From contig NW_004457356.1 of NCBI RefSeq assembly GCF_000313135.1, positions 1-61,475 of the forward strand: 61,475 bases of DNA, written 5' to 3'. Below the pieces are notes generated by a model. That model was given only the letters and a program-made list of their open reading frames with translations. It did no database searches and was not told where the DNA came from. This stretch comes from Acanthamoeba castellanii str. Neff. Taxonomy: Eukaryota; Discosea; Longamoebia; Acanthamoebidae. Both the position numbers and the translations under genes were made by a program. Numbering within the stretch: the first letter of the stretch is position 1; every line of letters begins with the position of its first letter. Positions 58,556 through 61,475 of the stretch are shown one piece after another.

Positions 58556-59309
58556 GCGTGATTGAGGGTCTTCGCGTGATGATGGCACCATGATCATGCT
58601 CGTGGACAGGCCGCTATCCGAGTTTGTGGGGCGACTCGTGCCCGACGCAGAGCTGGCCGCACAACTGTGTCATCTCCAGTATCGCTACGCGGTCGCTTCC
58701 AAGTTGTGGGCCAATTCATGCAGAGCTGTGCACGTACGACTTCTTCTTCTTCGTGGTGCGTGGTGCGTGGTGCGTGGTGGATGCGTAATTGAATGCGCGC
58801 ATGATGGTACCGCAGGACGACTTCGCGCAGCAGAAGCAGCTGGCCGACGACATCTGCCGAGTCAAGGCGCACGCCGCTGAGCGCGTCCACAGCGCAGTAC
58901 AGCATTCCCCCGCCCCCCCAGCCACACCCTGCACACTCACCCAACGGTGCAACGGCAGGCATCGGCCAAGCACGCGGCGAAGCTGGAGCGCATCGCCGCG
59001 GCCCAGCAGGGCCTCGTTGGCGCGCAACTGGATGACGACGAGAAATGGGCCAGCGAGTGGCGACGGCTGCAGGCGTCGGAGGGGAGGGCGCGCCAACAGC
59101 TGGTGACGGCCGATGAGCGCAAGGCGAGCGCAGTGGAGGACGCCACGACGGAGCTGCGGCTTCGAGTGCTGGTGCTGGAGCTCGACCGCGACCAGCGGCT
59201 CCGCAGCGTCAGCGAGCTGCTGGCTGACGAGAAAGCGCACCTTGACCGAGAGTGGCGGAAACACCACGCGGCTGCGCTCCTGCCAAGCGCACCGCCCCTT
59301 GAAGTGTAA
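57588..59309 (+). CDS. Two-TM protein with C-terminal coiled coil, unknown function
   Basis: Five exons: 57588-58175, 58320-58483, 58610-58733, 58816-58896, 58959-59309; 1,308 nt, 435 residues, phases consistent. The N-terminal 50 residues are polar. Two hydrophobic segments follow (LGLMLGSTGGLAALVGL.. and VAWLWTTGGVVAVALGARLW), then a soluble part with AQLRHLFFLELDQQQWTF and CEPWLFAHPSLIEPEELA. A long charged helical region ends the protein (KHAAKLERIAAAQQGLVG, EWRRLQASEGRARQQLV, LRLRVLVLELDRDQRLR), with heptad-like spacing. The likely location is an internal membrane with the coiled coil in the cytosol. No family was recognised. It starts only 88 bp after MCM4, so its promoter must be compact. 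Confidence 0.7.
58191..58263 (+). repeat. GTGTC microsatellite in an intron
   Basis: About 14 copies of the 5-mer GTGTC, one of them GTGTCAT-shifted, directly after the donor region of the first intron of the two-TM gene. The next intron contains (GT)n at 58504-58552. Confidence 0.9.
58504..58552 (+). repeat. (GT)n microsatellite in an intron
   Basis: About 24 uninterrupted GT units in the second intron of the two-TM coiled-coil gene. Confidence 0.95.
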
Positions 59310-59987
59310 GTTACCATGGCATTCAGTGCTTGAGTGGGTGGCCAGCCTTCTTCAATTTCTTCCTCCCACACCTCTGCATCTTCCATTGCCCACATGATCA
59401 AGACAGCTGCTGGTATGAGCTACAGCAACTTCACCAACTACACCATCACCAACAAACTTGTAAGCTTCCACAGCTCCCCTCTGCAAGACCTGCACAGGCA
59501 ACACAACTCCAACACCAGTGTTGGCCAGGTTGTTAGATACGGTATACTGAAGGGGCGACATGGATGTCTTGGTTCACATATCTTGTTGGGCAGTGAGTGG
59601 CTGACCAGAAAGTAGTTTTCTGTACGACATAGACAAAAAAGTTGTCCACACGCTCACGCTGGCCCAACGCTAAGCCCACACCTGCAGCTCTCCTTCTCTC
59701 GGTGAATCATGGGTACAGGTACCGACTGTACACGACGGGGACCCCGTCAACAACGAGAGAGTGGCCGCGCTGGCCCTCGGCGCGCTGTTCGTCGCGCGTG
59801 TGGAGTGCGAAAGCTGCTCGAGGTGGCCATCGAGAAGCGAGGGCGCTCCTCTCCGCGGTCACATCCTCGAAGAGGAAGTGATAGGCACACCATCAGCAAC
59901 TTACGTTGCACAGGGTCTCCTTGCGGCCAGGCTGAGAACGTGGCCTGCCGCCCACCACCACCAGAGAGGAGTGGAATTTATTTTATT
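59310..59987. other. Decayed spacer; first 225 bp without CpG
   Basis: From 59310 to about 59535 no CG dinucleotide is seen although both flanking genes are CG-rich. A plus-strand ORF of 93 codons (59330-59615) is Ser/Thr/Asn-rich without family likeness. CG-rich coding-like sequence returns from about 59720. Confidence 0.6.
59720..59850 (+). pseudogene. Frame-broken coding fragment
   Basis: One frame reads DGDPVNNERVAALALGALFV with strong GC3 bias, then loses sense after VECESC. The adjacent frame picks up as VRKLLEVAIEKRGRSS. Together they look like one helical protein segment broken by a small indel. No start, stop or further exons were found. The family is not recognised. Confidence 0.35.
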
Positions 59988-61475
59988 TTATTTGTTTGTG
60001 TGGTGCTGGTGGGAGGGGTCGCTGGTCCGCAAAGTGTCCCTCGCGCGCGGGGGCGCCAGCTCCGAGGTGATGGTGACGGACGGCAGCTCCGCGCTTTTCG
60101 AAGGGTCGGACACCACGAGACACTCCCTGGTGGTGGTGATGGTCATTCATCATTCATCATTCATCATCATCATCAATCATCAGCACAGCCATCATCAGCC
60201 TCCAGGCACACAAAGAAAATAGGAAAGGACGAAGAAGAGAGGCGATGTACCGGTAGATGAACTTGTCGGGTTCCTCCTGGTAGAGCTGCGAGTAGCGGGA
60301 GGGCGTGAGGGCCTCCTGCAACCATCACCATCATCATCATCATCATCGCCACCATGCGATCGTTAGTCTTCCGTCGGCCCACTCACAAATTTGAGAGGTA
60401 GAGTGTACTTTGAGGTGCCAGGTGGTCTTGAACTTCTCCAGAATCTCCTCAATGGTGGCGAAGAAGTGGCTCACCCCGCTCACCTTCACCACAAAGTTGC
60501 CGTCGGTCGTGCGATCGATTCGCTGGTTGAGCATGGCCCCCTTGGCCGCCTGGCATCCATCCACCATTCATCATTCACCATCACAGTAGCAGCAGCAGCA
60601 GCAGAGACTCAAGAGTCAGTCATCATCGCGATGCGTGTCGCGCACATTGTGGTGGGGGTGGCGGGCGGGCGGTGGTGCGCGTACCATGCTGGTGATGGTG
60701 TAGGAGCCCACCTGCGAGCTGAAGCGCACCATGTAGGAACCCACCTCCTTGCCCGCCATGAGGTTGGCCAGCGCCTTCTGGTCCTTGAAGTCGTCGCCGA
60801 AGAAGCCCCTTCGGGAGAAACGATGACGATGACGATGTCGATGAGAATGAGAAGGTCGCGAGACAGCGCAGGGGGGATGATGATGATGAAGAAGAAGAAG
60901 AAGGCGTACGGGAGTCGTGTGATTTTCTTGATGTTGGAGAGGAAGGTCTTTCCGTTGGCGGTGAAAGGTCCAAACCATTCGAGGATCTCCGCGAATCGTT
61001 CGATGGTCACCTCGCCCACTTTGTTGGCTACTCGAATCATATTGGCCACCAATGGTCAGTGTCAACAACAAATACGCAAATACAACAACAACACACAAAT
61101 AAAACAAATGCAGATAACTAATAATTAACAAATAAAACCCAAATAAAATGATAGCATTGGGGCAGGGGGGGGTAATATTATACCGAGGAGGAGGCGCAGG
61201 GCGCGTATCTTGACCTTGGACTTGATCTCCTTGACGTCCTCGCACAGGCCGCAGAAGCTGGCCAGCTTGCGCAGGAACACGCCCCACGGCAGCGACAGCG
61301 ACTTCTCGATCTTGCGGATCCGCCCCTCCGTGTCCACCTTGGCGACCTTGGTCCTCCAAAACACCCGCGCCACCTCGTTGTGCTTGCTGATCACCTCGTC
61401 GATGATCACTGCGCGCCATGCGTGTGTGTGTGTGCGGTGGTGTGTGTGTGTTGTGTGCCGTGTGTGTGTGTGTGT
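59988..61475 (-). CDS. SH2-domain protein with CBL/STAT-like helical and EF-hand-like region (5' end outside the window)
   Basis: Exons on the minus strand inside the window: 61408-61184, 61030-60910, 60808-60685, 60549-60409, 60315-60251, 60126-59988 (TAA). Order of parts: a helical region (IDEVISKHNEVARVFWR, SLSLPWGVFLRKLASFCG), an EF-hand/linker-like block (GEVTIERFAEILEWFGPF), then an SH2 domain. The SH2 domain reads FFGDDFKDQKALANLMAG, GSYMVRFSSQVGSYTITSM and later GNFVVKVSG..FATIEEIL. The Arg of the YMVRFS strand is the phosphotyrosine-binding FLVR Arg and is present. Four-helix plus EF-hand plus SH2 is the CBL tyrosine-kinase-binding arrangement, while linker plus SH2 also fits STATs. 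No RING finger follows; the tail is Ser/Pro-rich (YQEEPDKFIYRE...). It probably reads phosphotyrosine signals. Confidence 0.85.

Noticed and set aside
59988..60160. Plus-strand reading LVRKVSLARGGASSEVMV as an exon
   Set aside because: The minus strand splices in phase from the SH2 gene into this interval and ends in a stop, which explains the coding signal better.

Overview
The window looks like nuclear DNA of an Acanthamoeba-type amoebozoan. Exons are GC-rich with strong GC3 bias. Genes carry many short GT-AG introns (often 60-150 nt) packed with GT/GTGTC simple repeats, and gene spacing is tight. The gene set is eukaryotic and includes proteasome RPN1, mitochondrial VDAC, MCM4, MROH1, an RFX factor, tyrosine-kinase-like kinases and an SH2 protein. 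Species assignment is inference from style and gene content. All gene models were spliced by eye from reading frame, codon bias and splice sites; several were checked by summing exon lengths.

Left part (1-7 kb): the 3' end of a phosphoglycerate-mutase-like phosphatase, a tRNA-Thr(AGU), a poorly defined Ser/Thr-rich stretch, and an F-box/GRDP-type gene. A broken copy of one of its exons follows, then about 1.9 kb of strongly CpG-depleted DNA that runs into a 5'-truncated membrane-protein gene. 7-20 kb: RPN1 and a large Clu-domain gene are divergent, followed by a tyrosine-kinase-type kinase whose 5' end is lost in a 626-base assembly gap. A second CpG-depleted block lies beyond the gap. 20-32.6 kb: a low-complexity repeat gene, a TKL kinase, dUTPase, an RFX transcription factor, a secreted repeat protein built from symmetric exons, and VDAC.

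32.8-46.7 kb: an ARID (BAF250/BAF200-like) chromatin protein divergent from VDAC, an intronless beta-propeller gene, a secreted single-pass membrane protein with a CxDxR motif, a PHYHD1-like dioxygenase, and a large LRR receptor with a multi-pass membrane domain. 46.8-61.5 kb: MROH1 (HEAT repeats), MCM4, a two-TM coiled-coil protein, a third CpG-depleted decayed block, and an SH2 protein that leaves the window on the right.

Themes: (i) dUTPase and MCM4, both S-phase genes, carry paired E2F-like sites just upstream, suggesting a shared G1/S programme. (ii) A kinase with a metazoan-type HRDIAARN loop and a tyrosine-studded linker lies in the same window as an SH2 protein, consistent with phosphotyrosine signalling. 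(iii) CpG-depleted islands coincide with broken gene fragments, as expected of methylated, decaying DNA. (iv) Four otherwise good genes contain reading-frame breaks that look like draft-assembly indels.
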